Shown in pieces: positions 1 through 8,044 of a stretch of DNA of 64,000 bases. Each line of letters opens with the position of its first letter. Positions within the stretch are counted from its first letter, which is position 1. The DNA comes from Brevibacillus_H ginsengisoli. Its GTDB lineage: Bacteria > Bacillota > Bacilli > Brevibacillales > Brevibacillaceae. Below the pieces are notes generated by a model. It was not told the origin of the DNA. It saw nothing but the letters and a program-made list of their open reading frames with translations, and did no database searches. The translations under genes were made by a program, and so were the position numbers. The stretch spans positions 191,073 to 255,072 of the forward strand of contig NZ_JBNJQR010000008.1 in the NCBI RefSeq assembly GCF_050113715.1, written 5' to 3'.

Positions 1-822
1 TGAGCCTTTGGTCCAATGGTATGGATCTTCTTGATACGCGATGAGTGCTGAAACGACATTCGCGTCTGATTCTACGCTGGATACACCACCCTCGGCAAAG
101 CCCCCATCAATCCCTTGAGCACCTTTAAGGAATCCAAGCGCTTTGGCTACGGGTTGTTCATTTTTGGTCATTCCCAAAGCGTGATAAGCCAATAGCCCCA
201 TTGCCGTCATATCGATGCTCCCTTGCTTCATGCCGGTCATAAAGTGAAAACTTCCATCTGGCAATTGCTTGGAGACCAACCAGGATTTCGCCAGTTTGGC
301 TTTAGGGATCGGCTCGCCAGCCGCATAAAGGGCGATAATGCTCCAAATATGTGCGTTAATCAAGCTTTGTCCTTGACCTGTCGTACTGTCTGCGAATTTG
401 CCGTTCGCCAGTTGTGATTTCTTCAAGGTGGCAACCAAATTCATCCCCGCAAAATTATTCGGGTCATACCCTGCCGCAATAACGGTCAAAACAAACCGGG
501 CATAATCTGTTGTCTTCCGAGGGTCCAATTGCTTCGCTCGTTTGATTAGCTCAGCTTTGAAGTTGCTGCCTCCCCATTTGCCGCTCATCATTTGTTCTCC
601 GGACACCGCGAGTCCAATAACCGTCCAATCATCGATGGATGAGAGACCTTTGGTGGCATATGCGTTATGTGTATGCGTAATGGTCTTGCTTACCGCTTGA
701 TCTACCTGCGAGGCAGTTGCCGCGAATGCGGAATTTAGCGTAAAACCCCAGAAAAGAAGTAAACTCAAACATGCCGTTGCGATTCGTTTAAATTTCATCG
801 ATATCATCCTTTCAGATTTCAT
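1..822 (-). CDS. Secreted alpha/alpha-toroid (prenyltransferase-like) protein, partial
   Basis: The gene runs off the left edge of the window, so only the N-terminal part is visible. The start at 822 has a GGAGG six bases upstream. An in-frame ATG at 798 is an alternative that gives a more compact signal peptide (MKFKRIATACLSLLLF...). Behind the signal peptide come helical repeats of the squalene-cyclase/prenyltransferase type, with motifs such as WTVIGLAVSGE, AAGYDPNNFAG and LPDGSFHFMTG. These closely parallel motifs in the 442-residue protein at 3097-4425, so the two are paralogues. This toroid fold is also the N-terminal fold of animal intrinsic factor and transcobalamin. It is the last gene of a set of three behind a cobalamin riboswitch. 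A role in cobalamin capture is inferred from that context; the rest of the protein, possibly including a DUF4430 domain, is not visible. Confidence 0.8.
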   Translation of the reverse strand, partial: MKSERMISMKFKRIATACLSLLLFWGFTLNSAFAATASQVDQAVSKTITHTHNAYATKGLSSIDDWTVIGLAVSGEQMMSGKWGGSNFKAELIKRAKQLDPRKTTDYARFVLTVIAAGYDPNNFAGMNLVATLKKSQLANGKFADSTTGQGQSLINAHIWSIIALYAAGEPIPKAKLAKSWLVSKQLPDGSFHFMTGMKQGSIDMTAMGLLAYHALGMTKNEQPVAKALGFLKGAQGIDGGFAEGGVSSVESDANVVSALIAYQEDPYHWTKGS

Positions 823-891
823 TTTTATCCTCCTTAATGCTACAGGGTGGTTACTCGTTGATAAAACGGGAAAAAAGTAGGCGGTTATCAC

Positions 892-3084
892 CTACTTGTC
901 ATCCCCGAGATATTTCGTTAAATAATATTGATAGACAGCATAAGCAGCTTCCCCGCGTGTAATGTTTGCATTCGCCCGGATGTTCCCATTTGCATCACTC
1001 GTCAGCCATTGATGAGCGGCAGCCACTCTCACACCGTGTGACGCCCAAGTAGGAATCTCCCGCTCATCCTTCATCATCTCTGCCTTCAGATCTTCCGAAT
1101 GAGTGTCCGTCTCATACAGTCGAGTAAGCAAAACCGCTACTTCTGAGCGTGTCATTGGCGCTTGTGGAGCAAACAGCTGCTTGCCACGCCCGGAGGCCCA
1201 ACCCTTTTGTACAGCGTATTTGACCACAGGCGCATACCAGCTGTTCGCAGGAACATCCTGAAAGACTGGCGCCGTTTGGCTATTTACAAGGGACGAAGTT
1301 GCTTTTTCCTCATCCGAAGGCATTCGAGATTCTGTCATCCGTTTCAACATGGCGAAGAACTCTGCACGCGTCAACGGCTGGTTCACGCCAAAATTGTCTG
1401 TTGAGGTGCCTTGGACAATTCCCCAACCATAGAGAGCGGCGATCGCTTCTTGAACGTTGTTTTTGGTGTTATCCAGTGAATGCACGTCTTCAAACTCATG
1501 GGTTTCATTGACGACCACAAGATCCGTCCCGAACTTAAGTGGCGTCATGATGCGTTGTTTCGTATAATGCAGCTTCTTGATAACAGGAGTCCACTGCTTA
1601 TTCGTCTGATCACGTTGAAACAGTGTCGGCCATCCCGTGTCATCCAAAGCACCTGTAATCGGCAATTTTAGTTCAATTGAAGCTGTGTCTGGATGTGACG
1701 CTTCTACACGGTAACTTCCCGTTAATGGAGCTAGCTCGGTATTCGTTGCTTTTTGCCACTCATCAAATTGGGCCGTTTGTTCCTGATCGCTATAGGATCT
1801 GACGCTGAACCACATGGTTTCTTTGCTCGATGGCTCTTCTGGACGCAATTGAAGATTTGCCCGCAGATCGCCCTTCACCATGGCGATACTCGCGTGAGCG
1901 TCGCGTATTCTATCTCGCGCGTCACGATCAACATACAGCTTCATGACTTGCGATGCGGAGTTCGTCGGATACGGCACCAAGAGAACCGGCTTCAGTTGTT
2001 GAAGCAATGACTTATACAAGGTGGAGTCCTCTAACAGCTCCTCGAGTTTCTGCTTGAGTTCATCCTGTTCTTGTAGCGCTTCCTTTACCTTGAGCCCTGT
2101 GAGTTCTTGATAATCTGGATCAAGCGGCTTGGTCACTTCGCTCTTTTTCACTTGGAGCTTGGCGGCATGCTCATAAGCCGCTTGCAAAAAGACGCCGACG
2201 TCCGCCACATATGTTTTCTGCTTCTCGATGGAGTAATCGGACAGATCCCAAAGCAGTTTTTTCGTGATTGAGACAATGCTGTTCACGTCTTCGGCTAACT
2301 CCAATTGGCTGATAGCCGAGCTTACATTCTGAGAGGAATCCACCTCATACGAACTGCCTATGCTGGAATTTCCTGATCCGGCATTTTCGGATACACCAAG
2401 GTCAGTCGTATATAAAAACTCAACCTTATCGCCTGGCTGCAAAATACAGCGATCCATGGAGGTTGGCGGCGCTGTCCCATTTACCTTGTAAACCCAGCCG
2501 GAGCCAGGGCCTTTGTCAAACTCCTTCAAGCCGTCAATGCCAATCAAGTAGACCTGCTCACCATCATTTTCCGGATCTCGAACCTCGTAATCGAACCCAT
2601 TTTCCTCGGCCGCTACCCGCAAAAGATTGTAGACGGAAGACTGCTTACTTACCGAAAAGGTTTTCCACTTGAGAATCTCGTCTCCACCCGCTGCTGCTAT
2701 GCGAACGGAAACGTTCATTTTACTTTTTCCACCCTGATTTTTCTCAATGGAGAAGCGATCACGAGCGATCACTGTTGAATAGAGAACGGCCTCGGCTGTT
2801 CCGTATGCCGCCCAAGAAGGAATCTCCACTTCAATCTCGAACGGTTTACCCGCTCCGGATACATCTTGAAAGTAAAGTATTTGTCCAGCCGCATCCTGAA
2901 CCATTAACGGAACCCAAAGTGGGTCATGTAGGTCAGTTTTTCCCGTAATGGTAAGCTTCTCATTATGTACGGCAACCTGAATGGAGGATTCTGACTCTAG
3001 AGCCAAGCCTGCACCTGCGTAAGATGTCCACCCAGAGAAGAAAAGAAGCGCGCACGTCAGCCACAATAGCCATTTATTCTTCAT
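892..3084 (-). CDS. S-layer-anchored DUF4430 protein with three SLH repeats
   Basis: A 730-residue secreted protein with a signal peptide at about residues 1-29. An Ig-like stretch follows to about residue 120. A DUF4430 domain at about 120-225 shows the diagnostic GPGSGWVYKVNG and LQPGDKVEFLYTTD motifs. A charged helical linker spans about 250-370, and three SLH repeats fill about 555-730 (TRAEFFAMLKRM, TRSEVAVLLTRL, TRGEAAYAVYQYY). SLH repeats bind pyruvylated secondary cell-wall polymer, so the protein should sit on the cell surface. DUF4430 is related to the C-terminal domain of intrinsic factor and transcobalamin. The gene lies 12 bases after the toroid gene at 3097-4425 and shares its cobalamin riboswitch. 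Cobalamin binding is an inference. Confidence 0.88.
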   Translation of the reverse strand: MKNKWLLWLTCALLFFSGWTSYAGAGLALESESSIQVAVHNEKLTITGKTDLHDPLWVPLMVQDAAGQILYFQDVSGAGKPFEIEVEIPSWAAYGTAEAVLYSTVIARDRFSIEKNQGGKSKMNVSVRIAAAGGDEILKWKTFSVSKQSSVYNLLRVAAEENGFDYEVRDPENDGEQVYLIGIDGLKEFDKGPGSGWVYKVNGTAPPTSMDRCILQPGDKVEFLYTTDLGVSENAGSGNSSIGSSYEVDSSQNVSSAISQLELAEDVNSIVSITKKLLWDLSDYSIEKQKTYVADVGVFLQAAYEHAAKLQVKKSEVTKPLDPDYQELTGLKVKEALQEQDELKQKLEELLEDSTLYKSLLQQLKPVLLVPYPTNSASQVMKLYVDRDARDRIRDAHASIAMVKGDLRANLQLRPEEPSSKETMWFSVRSYSDQEQTAQFDEWQKATNTELAPLTGSYRVEASHPDTASIELKLPITGALDDTGWPTLFQRDQTNKQWTPVIKKLHYTKQRIMTPLKFGTDLVVVNETHEFEDVHSLDNTKNNVQEAIAALYGWGIVQGTSTDNFGVNQPLTRAEFFAMLKRMTESRMPSDEEKATSSLVNSQTAPVFQDVPANSWYAPVVKYAVQKGWASGRGKQLFAPQAPMTRSEVAVLLTRLYETDTHSEDLKAEMMKDEREIPTWASHGVRVAAAHQWLTSDANGNIRANANITRGEAAYAVYQYYLTKYLGDDK

Positions 3085-3096
3085 TCCCGTTCACTC

Positions 3097-4425
3097 CTAC
3101 TTCACCGAAACAACAAACACGGTACTCTCTTTCGCTACTTCGGGTTTATCGGATAAGCCATACCAGTAATTAATTTCGACGTTATACGTACCACTGCTGT
3201 CCAGTTTCAGACTAGCGGCCATTTGTTGGGCTGTTGCGGAAGTGGATTCTACCACAGCTGTATCGACAACCTGGGAACCTTTCATCGCTTTGATCAAGAT
3301 GGCAAGTGGTTTGTCTTGTTTGATCGCATCTTCAACGTTTACTCGAACCATCAGTTCTTTTCCGCTGATGCTGAAGGTATTGCCTACTTGCTTCACATCT
3401 TTGCCAGCTAAATAGTTTTTGAGGCCATCGTATACTTTTATCTGTTCGGACAGATCAACGGCTGAGATATAAGCCTTCAGTGAAGCTTTTTCTTTGTCGG
3501 TCAACGTTTGGAACAAGGAATCTCCTTCATTGACAGTGGCCAAAGCGATCAAGGCGTTCTCTGTTGTCATCGTATCTGATTTGCCGTTTGAATATGGGCT
3601 TTGGAAGCCGCCATCACCTGTCTGATCAGCCAGAACATATTTTACGCTCTTATCCCACGGAGAACCAATCACGTCAGTTCCAGTAGAAGTCAAGCCAATC
3701 AACACTTGAATGGTCGTATCTACACTTTCATTGCCCCAAGCGATAAATGACCCATCAGCCTGCTGCTCTTTGGTCAATTTCTGCACGATTGATTTTTTCA
3801 ATTCTTTTACGCCAGGTTGATCCTCAAGGAACGGCAGTGCGTTTAACGTGAAGGCGATATTGTCAAGCCCTTCAAACTTGTCATAACGTTTCAACAAATA
3901 TTGTGTTGCCTTTTCGCGGTCATACGGATATCCGTACATTTCAAGCGCGATAATGGAGAGTACTTGGTTGTAGATCGTATATTGATCATCCCCCATTTTG
4001 CCGTTCTCGTCTTGCGAATTAGCAATGCGCTTCAACAGATTATCTCCATTAAAATTGGTAGGATCATATCCATTTTTCATCAGACCAATCGCAATTTGTG
4101 CAATCACTCCAGGTTCTTTCTTGTCTTTGATTGCGCTTGCCCAGTAGTCGATGGCCGTTTTATTGTTCTTGTCCTGCCATTTCCGCGTTTCAAGTTTCTC
4201 TCCTGCCGCAGCCAGACCGATTAGCTCCCAGTCAAAGCCTCCGAATTCATATTTATGATTGCTTTTGGCATAGAATTTGACTGTTTTTTTCAATCCGTCA
4301 AGCACGTTTTTCTCTAAACCAGATGCTGCTTTCGCTGGTTGAACCTGCAATACACTCGCGAAAAGCAAAGTAATGATTAAACCCCACGTCCAACGTTGTC
4401 TCCATGACTGAACACTTGCGAACAT
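3097..4425 (-). CDS. Secreted alpha/alpha-toroid protein under cobalamin control
   Basis: A 442-residue protein with a signal peptide ending near AKA (about residue 33). Repeated helical units of the terpene-cyclase/prenyltransferase toroid type fill about 40-320, with motifs FGGFDWELIGLAA, NGYDPTNFNGDN, QQADGSFIAWGN and TGDGGFQSPYSNG. A C-terminal beta-rich Ig-like domain spans about 350-442. No catalytic DxDD motif of squalene cyclases is seen, so a binding rather than enzymatic role is likely. It is the first gene after the cobalamin riboswitch and attenuator and is followed 12 bases later by the DUF4430-SLH gene. The toroid of intrinsic factor is the obvious structural relative; the function is inferred from that and from the riboswitch. 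Confidence 0.85.
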   Translation of the reverse strand: MFASVQSWRQRWTWGLIITLLFASVLQVQPAKAASGLEKNVLDGLKKTVKFYAKSNHKYEFGGFDWELIGLAAAGEKLETRKWQDKNNKTAIDYWASAIKDKKEPGVIAQIAIGLMKNGYDPTNFNGDNLLKRIANSQDENGKMGDDQYTIYNQVLSIIALEMYGYPYDREKATQYLLKRYDKFEGLDNIAFTLNALPFLEDQPGVKELKKSIVQKLTKEQQADGSFIAWGNESVDTTIQVLIGLTSTGTDVIGSPWDKSVKYVLADQTGDGGFQSPYSNGKSDTMTTENALIALATVNEGDSLFQTLTDKEKASLKAYISAVDLSEQIKVYDGLKNYLAGKDVKQVGNTFSISGKELMVRVNVEDAIKQDKPLAILIKAMKGSQVVDTAVVESTSATAQQMAASLKLDSSGTYNVEINYWYGLSDKPEVAKESTVFVVSVK

Positions 4426-4445
4426 GTAACGTTCCCCTCTCTAAT

Positions 4446-4489
4446 AAAAAATAAAATAAATCCCCCTACCACGCGATGGGTAGAGGGAT
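4446..4489 (-). terminator. Intrinsic terminator of the cobalamin riboswitch
   Basis: On the minus strand a 10-bp stem (TCCCTCTACC paired with GGTAGGGGGA, one G-U pair) with an eight-base loop is followed by a T-rich run. It lies between the aptamer and the first gene. This is the expected expression platform of a transcription-terminating OFF switch: cobalamin binding should favour this hairpin. Confidence 0.85.
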
Positions 4490-4582
4490 ATTTAGCGAAC
4501 GATTACACTCTCATTCCACTGGATTGTATGAATAGGAGAATAACGCTAGCCCTTCTGTCCGCACCGCAAAAGTAAGCTTGCT

Positions 4583-4751
4583 CATTTTGGCAGGTCTCCT
4601 GACTTACACGTCAATGCCTCTGATCTTGCCTTCCCGAATTTGAATTCAGTGGCCTAGATTCTGATCAGAGACGTCTGTGATTACAGTAGCGGGGGCTGTA
4701 GTGGAATTGCACCACTTTCCCTTTTCAACGACAAAAAGTCGTCACCAAAAC
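4583..4751 (-). promoter_or_regulatory. Cobalamin (B12) riboswitch aptamer
   Basis: Read on the minus strand, the conserved landmarks occur in order: GGTGAC near the 5' end, AAAAGGGAA, GTGCAATTCCACTACAGCCC, CGCTACTGTAA, GCCACTG, GGGAAGGC, and the B12 box AGTCAGGAGACCTGCC. A P1 stem can form from TTTTGG (about 4744-4750) and CCAAAA (about 4583-4590). It precedes three secreted-protein genes and is followed by an intrinsic terminator. The aptamer class is clear from the B12 box alone. Confidence 0.96.
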
Positions 4752-4778
4752 AAAAACATTATGTAATTACCAATCAAA

Positions 4779-4807
4779 ATGCTATCACACCTAGCTAGTG
4801 AGGACAA
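4779..4807 (-). promoter_or_regulatory. Probable promoter of the cobalamin-regulated operon
   Basis: On the minus strand TTGTCC and TAGCAT are separated by 17 bases, about 25-30 bases before the start of the aptamer. The -10 box is imperfect, so confidence is moderate. Confidence 0.5.
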
Positions 4808-4830
4808 GAAAAATATGTTAGAAAATGCAA

Positions 4831-4860
4831 TTGACAGCATATGCCATATAGGTGTAAATT
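4831..4860 (+). promoter_or_regulatory. Promoter of the phasin-like gene
   Basis: A perfect -35 TTGACA is followed after 18 bases by TAAATT. It lies about 70 bases before a gene with an AGGAGGT ribosome binding site and is arranged back to back with the riboswitch promoter. Confidence 0.6.
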
Positions 4861-4931
4861 ACACATAGGAGCAATTAATAACTATCTGTCCAGTTCACAT
4901 GTATGGCAGATGAACCTAGGAGGTATTTGTA

Positions 4932-5261
4932 ATGAGCCAAACGAATCAACAGGCACAAGAACAATTGCTGCAAGCAACCTTCCAAGTTTTCCAAGCTGCT
5001 AATGAAACAATCTTCAACACCGCCCTGACAACAGCTGGTTTCGTCAGCTTCCTGCAAGAGCAAGCACAATCGCAAGCCAAAGACCTGATTACTCAGTCCG
5101 AAGAAGTTCGCAAAGCCAACATTGATAAGCTTGAAGCCTTCGTGAAAGAAACGCGTGAACTTCAAATCAACTTTCAAAAGAATGTACAGGATTTACTTAA
5201 ATCTTCCTTCAGCACATTCTCGGCAACGAACCCATTCATGGCGACTTCAAAAGAGAAATAA
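4932..5261 (+). CDS. Small phasin-like helical protein
   Basis: A 109-residue protein without signal peptide or membrane segment. It is almost entirely amphipathic helix, rich in Gln, Ala, Glu and Lys with a single Trp-free core (QQAQEQLLQATFQVFQAANE, FVKETRELQINFQKNVQDLL). This composition and length resemble phasins or polyhydroxyalkanoate-granule proteins of Bacillales, but no diagnostic motif is visible. The start has an AGGAGGT eight bases upstream and a good promoter. No pha genes are in the window, so the assignment is tentative; another coiled-coil cytoplasmic protein is possible. Confidence 0.75.
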   Translation: MSQTNQQAQEQLLQATFQVFQAANETIFNTALTTAGFVSFLQEQAQSQAKDLITQSEEVRKANIDKLEAFVKETRELQINFQKNVQDLLKSSFSTFSATNPFMATSKEK

Positions 5262-5303
5262 GGAACACAAGGGAAACCATACAAAAGAGACGGAATAAAG
5301 TAG

Positions 5304-5346
5304 AAACACCGATGAACAGCGTTTGCTGAATCATCGGTGTTTTCTT
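5304..5346 (+). terminator. Terminator after the phasin-like gene
   Basis: A perfect 12-bp stem (AAACACCGATGA with TCATCGGTGTTT) with a 15-base loop is followed by TTTCTTT. The 5' arm is A-rich, so it may also stop minus-strand transcripts from the gene at 5384. Confidence 0.8.
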
Positions 5347-5383
5347 TACGAGGACTTCGTTTAGAAGCTTTATATTTGAATGG

Positions 5384-5647
5384 CTAGATGAAGACTTTTA
5401 CCACAAGCGAAACAAAACCTGTCGTACAGGCGACCAGGAAGATACCTGAGATGAAATCCCGTTTCTCCCGATAGAGCCACACCCCCAACACAAGGACAAA
5501 GAACCCCAGGGACAATGTGGACAGCTTCCCCAGCAGCATCCCCCGTCCGCGCTCGTTAATAAAATCAAACGCGACCCCATACACTTGAAACAACAGCCCC
5601 AATCCAACCAGGGCAATCATCAGGTAACTATACTTATTCGCACCCAT
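5384..5647 (-). CDS. Small three-helix membrane protein
   Basis: An 87-residue hydrophobic protein with about three transmembrane segments (residues 5-25, 38-60 and 66-86) separated by short charged loops (FINERGRG, YREKRD). I do not recognise the family with confidence; the layout is like small DUF3953-type Bacillus membrane proteins. It starts 14 bases after the stop of the DUF1385 gene and has AAGGGA upstream, so the two probably form an operon. Confidence 0.6.
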   Translation of the reverse strand: MGANKYSYLMIALVGLGLLFQVYGVAFDFINERGRGMLLGKLSTLSLGFFVLVLGVWLYREKRDFISGIFLVACTTGFVSLVVKVFI

Positions 5648-5660
5648 CAGAATCGATCCC

Positions 5661-6299
5661 TTACGTTTGATAATGCTGGAACAATCGATACGAGCGGATT
5701 GCCGTTTCTAGGTGAATTCGATCTGGCTCTTTCGTTGTCACATATTGCTGCAACCATCCAGAAAGAGCAAAGAGTGGTTTCATATACCGCCGAGCATATT
5801 TTTCCCCGATCATTCCTGCCAGCATACTGAGAATTCCAATCCCGACTGTGAGCACCAATGAATGGAACCAGCAAGTCAAGAGACAACTGACAAAAAAGTA
5901 CGTGACGTAATTGGTTGAACAGCCTGCGTTTACAATAGATGCCTGCTGAATTTCGAGCAATGCCTCCATGTTTTTCTCTCCAGAATAACTGAACACCTTA
6001 TGCTCCGCACCATGAAACTGCTTCAATTGCTTCGGAAAAACAAAATGAAATCCTGCTCCATAAACGACAAGCCACAGTGGATTGAAGTCATACCACCAAA
6101 TCCCCGCCAAGAGCAAAAGATGAAACAGCTGATAATACCAGGGAATCGAAAACAGGATTCGCATCCACATTTTCCAAAGCGTTCGAAACGTGATCGGTTC
6201 AGCCCAGACATGAATCACGCCGCGTTTAACTTCTGCACAAGCCAATACTTTTCGATTGTGAAAAAATACACCACGGCCAAAAGAGATTCCTGCTATCAT
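5661..6299 (-). CDS. DUF1385 (YqhQ-like) membrane protein
   Basis: A 212-residue protein with the conserved DUF1385 signature FHGAEHKVFSYSGE near residue 95 and several transmembrane segments (around 48-70, 72-90 and 128-165). It keeps the N-terminal GRGVFFHNRKVLACA stretch. Canonical YqhQ is about 300 residues, so this is a shorter, diverged member. The molecular role of the family is unknown to me. AAGGAG lies 12 bases before the ATG. It is divergent from yfkAB and upstream of a small membrane protein. Confidence 0.75.
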   Translation of the reverse strand: MIAGISFGRGVFFHNRKVLACAEVKRGVIHVWAEPITFRTLWKMWMRILFSIPWYYQLFHLLLLAGIWWYDFNPLWLVVYGAGFHFVFPKQLKQFHGAEHKVFSYSGEKNMEALLEIQQASIVNAGCSTNYVTYFFVSCLLTCWFHSLVLTVGIGILSMLAGMIGEKYARRYMKPLFALSGWLQQYVTTKEPDRIHLETAIRSYRLFQHYQT

Positions 6300-6309
6300 A
6301 AAAAATTCA

Positions 6310-6338
6310 TTCTCCTTCTCCGTTTTCCCCGCTATAAT
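6310..6338 (+). promoter_or_regulatory. Probable promoter of yfkAB
   Basis: A perfect TATAAT at 6333-6338 lies 39 bases before the gene start. A weak -35 TTCTCC sits 17 bases upstream. Confidence 0.5.
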
Positions 6339-6377
6339 GGTTAGGTATTATTTGCATGTTTAAGGAGGTTTTCCCCT

Positions 6378-7493
6378 ATGATTCGTCTCGTTCCAACTAC
6401 TCCGTTAACACCTTCCTATGACCCATGGGAACCACTATTTAAGGCTAAGCCTCCACAATATAAGCTAACCAGTATTGAATTTACCGTAACCAACCAGTGC
6501 AATCTGCGGTGTGAGCATTGCGCTGTGGGTGATACACTTAGCTTTCAGGACGGTCTAGCTCTGCCGATGGATCTGTTGTTGAAAAGGTTGGATGAAGCAC
6601 GTGACCTGCTCACCATCAGTATAACAGGCGGCGAGCCGATGTTTAGTGAACGTACCGTGAAAGAGGCAATCGCTCCTCTTCTTCGCTATGCGAGTGAACG
6701 CGGCCTTCGCACACAGATCAATTCGAATATGACCATGCCATTTTCGCGATATGAGGAAGTTCTTCCATACATAGACGTGATGCACATCTCCATGAACTGG
6801 CGAAATGCTGAAGAGTTCTACAATATAGTCTACGCGAAAGCTCAGCAAACAGTTTCATTAAAACAGGCGGAAACTCTTTTTGGCAATATGTTAGAGAATA
6901 CACGAAAGTTAGTGGAAGCGGGCGTATTTGTCTCCGCGGAAACCATGATCAACATCCGAACGCACAAGCACCTGAAGGAGATCCATGATTTAATTCGCGA
7001 GCTGGGATGCAAACGTCATGAGGTTCATCCGATGTACGCCAGTGATTTTGCCCGTGATATGAAGCTGTTGTCACTGGATGAGCTTCGTACGGCTGTTCAT
7101 CATATGCTGGACGTACGCGATGAAGAGCTTTGGATGTTGTTTGGAACGCTCCCCTTCTACGCATGCAATCCGTTGCCAGAGGACCAAGCAATCATCAAAC
7201 GACTCCGTGAAGCAAAGAATGTGACCCTCCGCAACGATCCAGATGGACGAAATCGCTTGAATGTCAACATGTTTACGGGTGAGGTTATCGTAACCGATTT
7301 CGGTGATGTAGCGCCAATCGGGAACGTGAAGGATCATCGACTGGATGATTTGCACGCAACCTGGCAACAATCGGATTTGTGCAACAAGCTTAATTGCTAT
7401 TGCCCTTCCGCCGGATGTGCAGGGCCTAATGTGCTCGTTGCCAATACGTACTATTCAGATACCAATTTTAAACTCCGATCCGCCCTCATCTAG
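6378..7493 (+). CDS. yfkAB: Radical SAM protein with CxCxxxxC motif, YfkAB
   Basis: A 371-residue radical SAM enzyme. The cluster motif CNLRCEHC gives Cys41, Cys45 and Cys48, and a glycine-rich SAM motif ITGGEP follows at about residue 75. The C-terminus carries the second cysteine motif NCYCPSAGC that defines the YfkAB family (in B. subtilis 168 the gene is split into yfkA and yfkB). The substrate is unknown to me. AAGGAGG lies directly upstream and the gene stands alone, followed by an SASP gene. Confidence 0.9.
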   Translation: MIRLVPTTPLTPSYDPWEPLFKAKPPQYKLTSIEFTVTNQCNLRCEHCAVGDTLSFQDGLALPMDLLLKRLDEARDLLTISITGGEPMFSERTVKEAIAPLLRYASERGLRTQINSNMTMPFSRYEEVLPYIDVMHISMNWRNAEEFYNIVYAKAQQTVSLKQAETLFGNMLENTRKLVEAGVFVSAETMINIRTHKHLKEIHDLIRELGCKRHEVHPMYASDFARDMKLLSLDELRTAVHHMLDVRDEELWMLFGTLPFYACNPLPEDQAIIKRLREAKNVTLRNDPDGRNRLNVNMFTGEVIVTDFGDVAPIGNVKDHRLDDLHATWQQSDLCNKLNCYCPSAGCAGPNVLVANTYYSDTNFKLRSALI

Positions 7494-7527
7494 CTGGTTA
7501 GACTAATGGTTGGAGGTGGCGATCCCA

Positions 7528-7773
7528 ATGAGTCGCAACAAACCATTAATCCCTGGCGCGCGAACTGGTCTTGATCAGCTGAAAGCGCGGTTGCAAAACG
7601 TATCCGATCCTGAACAAGCCAAATACGAGGTGGCTTCAGAGTTAAACATTCCCCTGCAACATGGCTATAACGGAAATCTGACTTCCCATGACGCTGGACG
7701 AATAGGCGGCAAGCTAGGAGGCAGCATGGTGAAAGAGATGATTCGGGCAGCGAGAAAAGAGTTCGTCCCTTAA
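7528..7773 (+). CDS. Alpha/beta-type small acid-soluble spore protein
   Basis: An 81-residue SASP. The KYEVASELN motif around residues 32-40 contains the usual germination-protease (GPR) site. The second conserved block TSHDAGRIGGKLGGSMVKEMI gives the DNA-binding helices. The ATG at 7528 is chosen because GGAGGTGG lies 9 bases upstream; a TTG at 7510 would lie inside or before that site. Such proteins saturate spore DNA and direct UV damage toward spore photoproduct, which SplB (29115-30173) repairs. Confidence 0.92.
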   Translation: MSRNKPLIPGARTGLDQLKARLQNVSDPEQAKYEVASELNIPLQHGYNGNLTSHDAGRIGGKLGGSMVKEMIRAARKEFVP

Positions 7774-7794
7774 AGCTCTGTGGAAGTTCGCATG

Positions 7795-7970
7795 GATGTA
7801 GAAATGTACGCTCCGCTCACTGCGAAACGGAGTCGCCAAACGCTTCGCGCCCCTGCGGGGTTGGGTGGCGACTCTTTTCCGTTTCTCCGTTCCCTCCGCT
7901 TGGTATCACTTCCAAGGAGGCTTTAAGTGGACGAACTCTTTTCTTGAGCGGGTTAGAAACTAAAAAAAAG
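7795..7970. repeat. Diverged member of an intergenic inverted-repeat family
   Basis: This stretch shares motifs in the same order with the repeats at 9257-9520 and 17641-17912: CGCTCCG-CTCACT, GGAGTCG, CGACTCTTTTCC, TCCGCTT and GGACGAACTCTTTTCTTGAG. It contains an internal dyad (GGAGTCGCCA against TGGCGACTC). The tail hairpin found in other copies is missing. By eye the similarity is roughly 60 percent, so it would be an old copy. Confidence 0.55.
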
Positions 7971-8000
7971 AAACTAGAAAAAAGAAAATGAATCAAAACG

Positions 8001-8030
8001 AAAGACCGAGGATTAGTCCCCGGTCTTTTT
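8001..8030 (+). terminator. Terminator between SASP and the 70-residue gene
   Basis: A stem AAAGACCGAGG/CCCCGGTCTTT with a six-base loop and a T run. It has A and T runs on both sides and could serve both converging genes. Confidence 0.75.
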
Positions 8031-8044
8031 GCTTTAATACGAAT

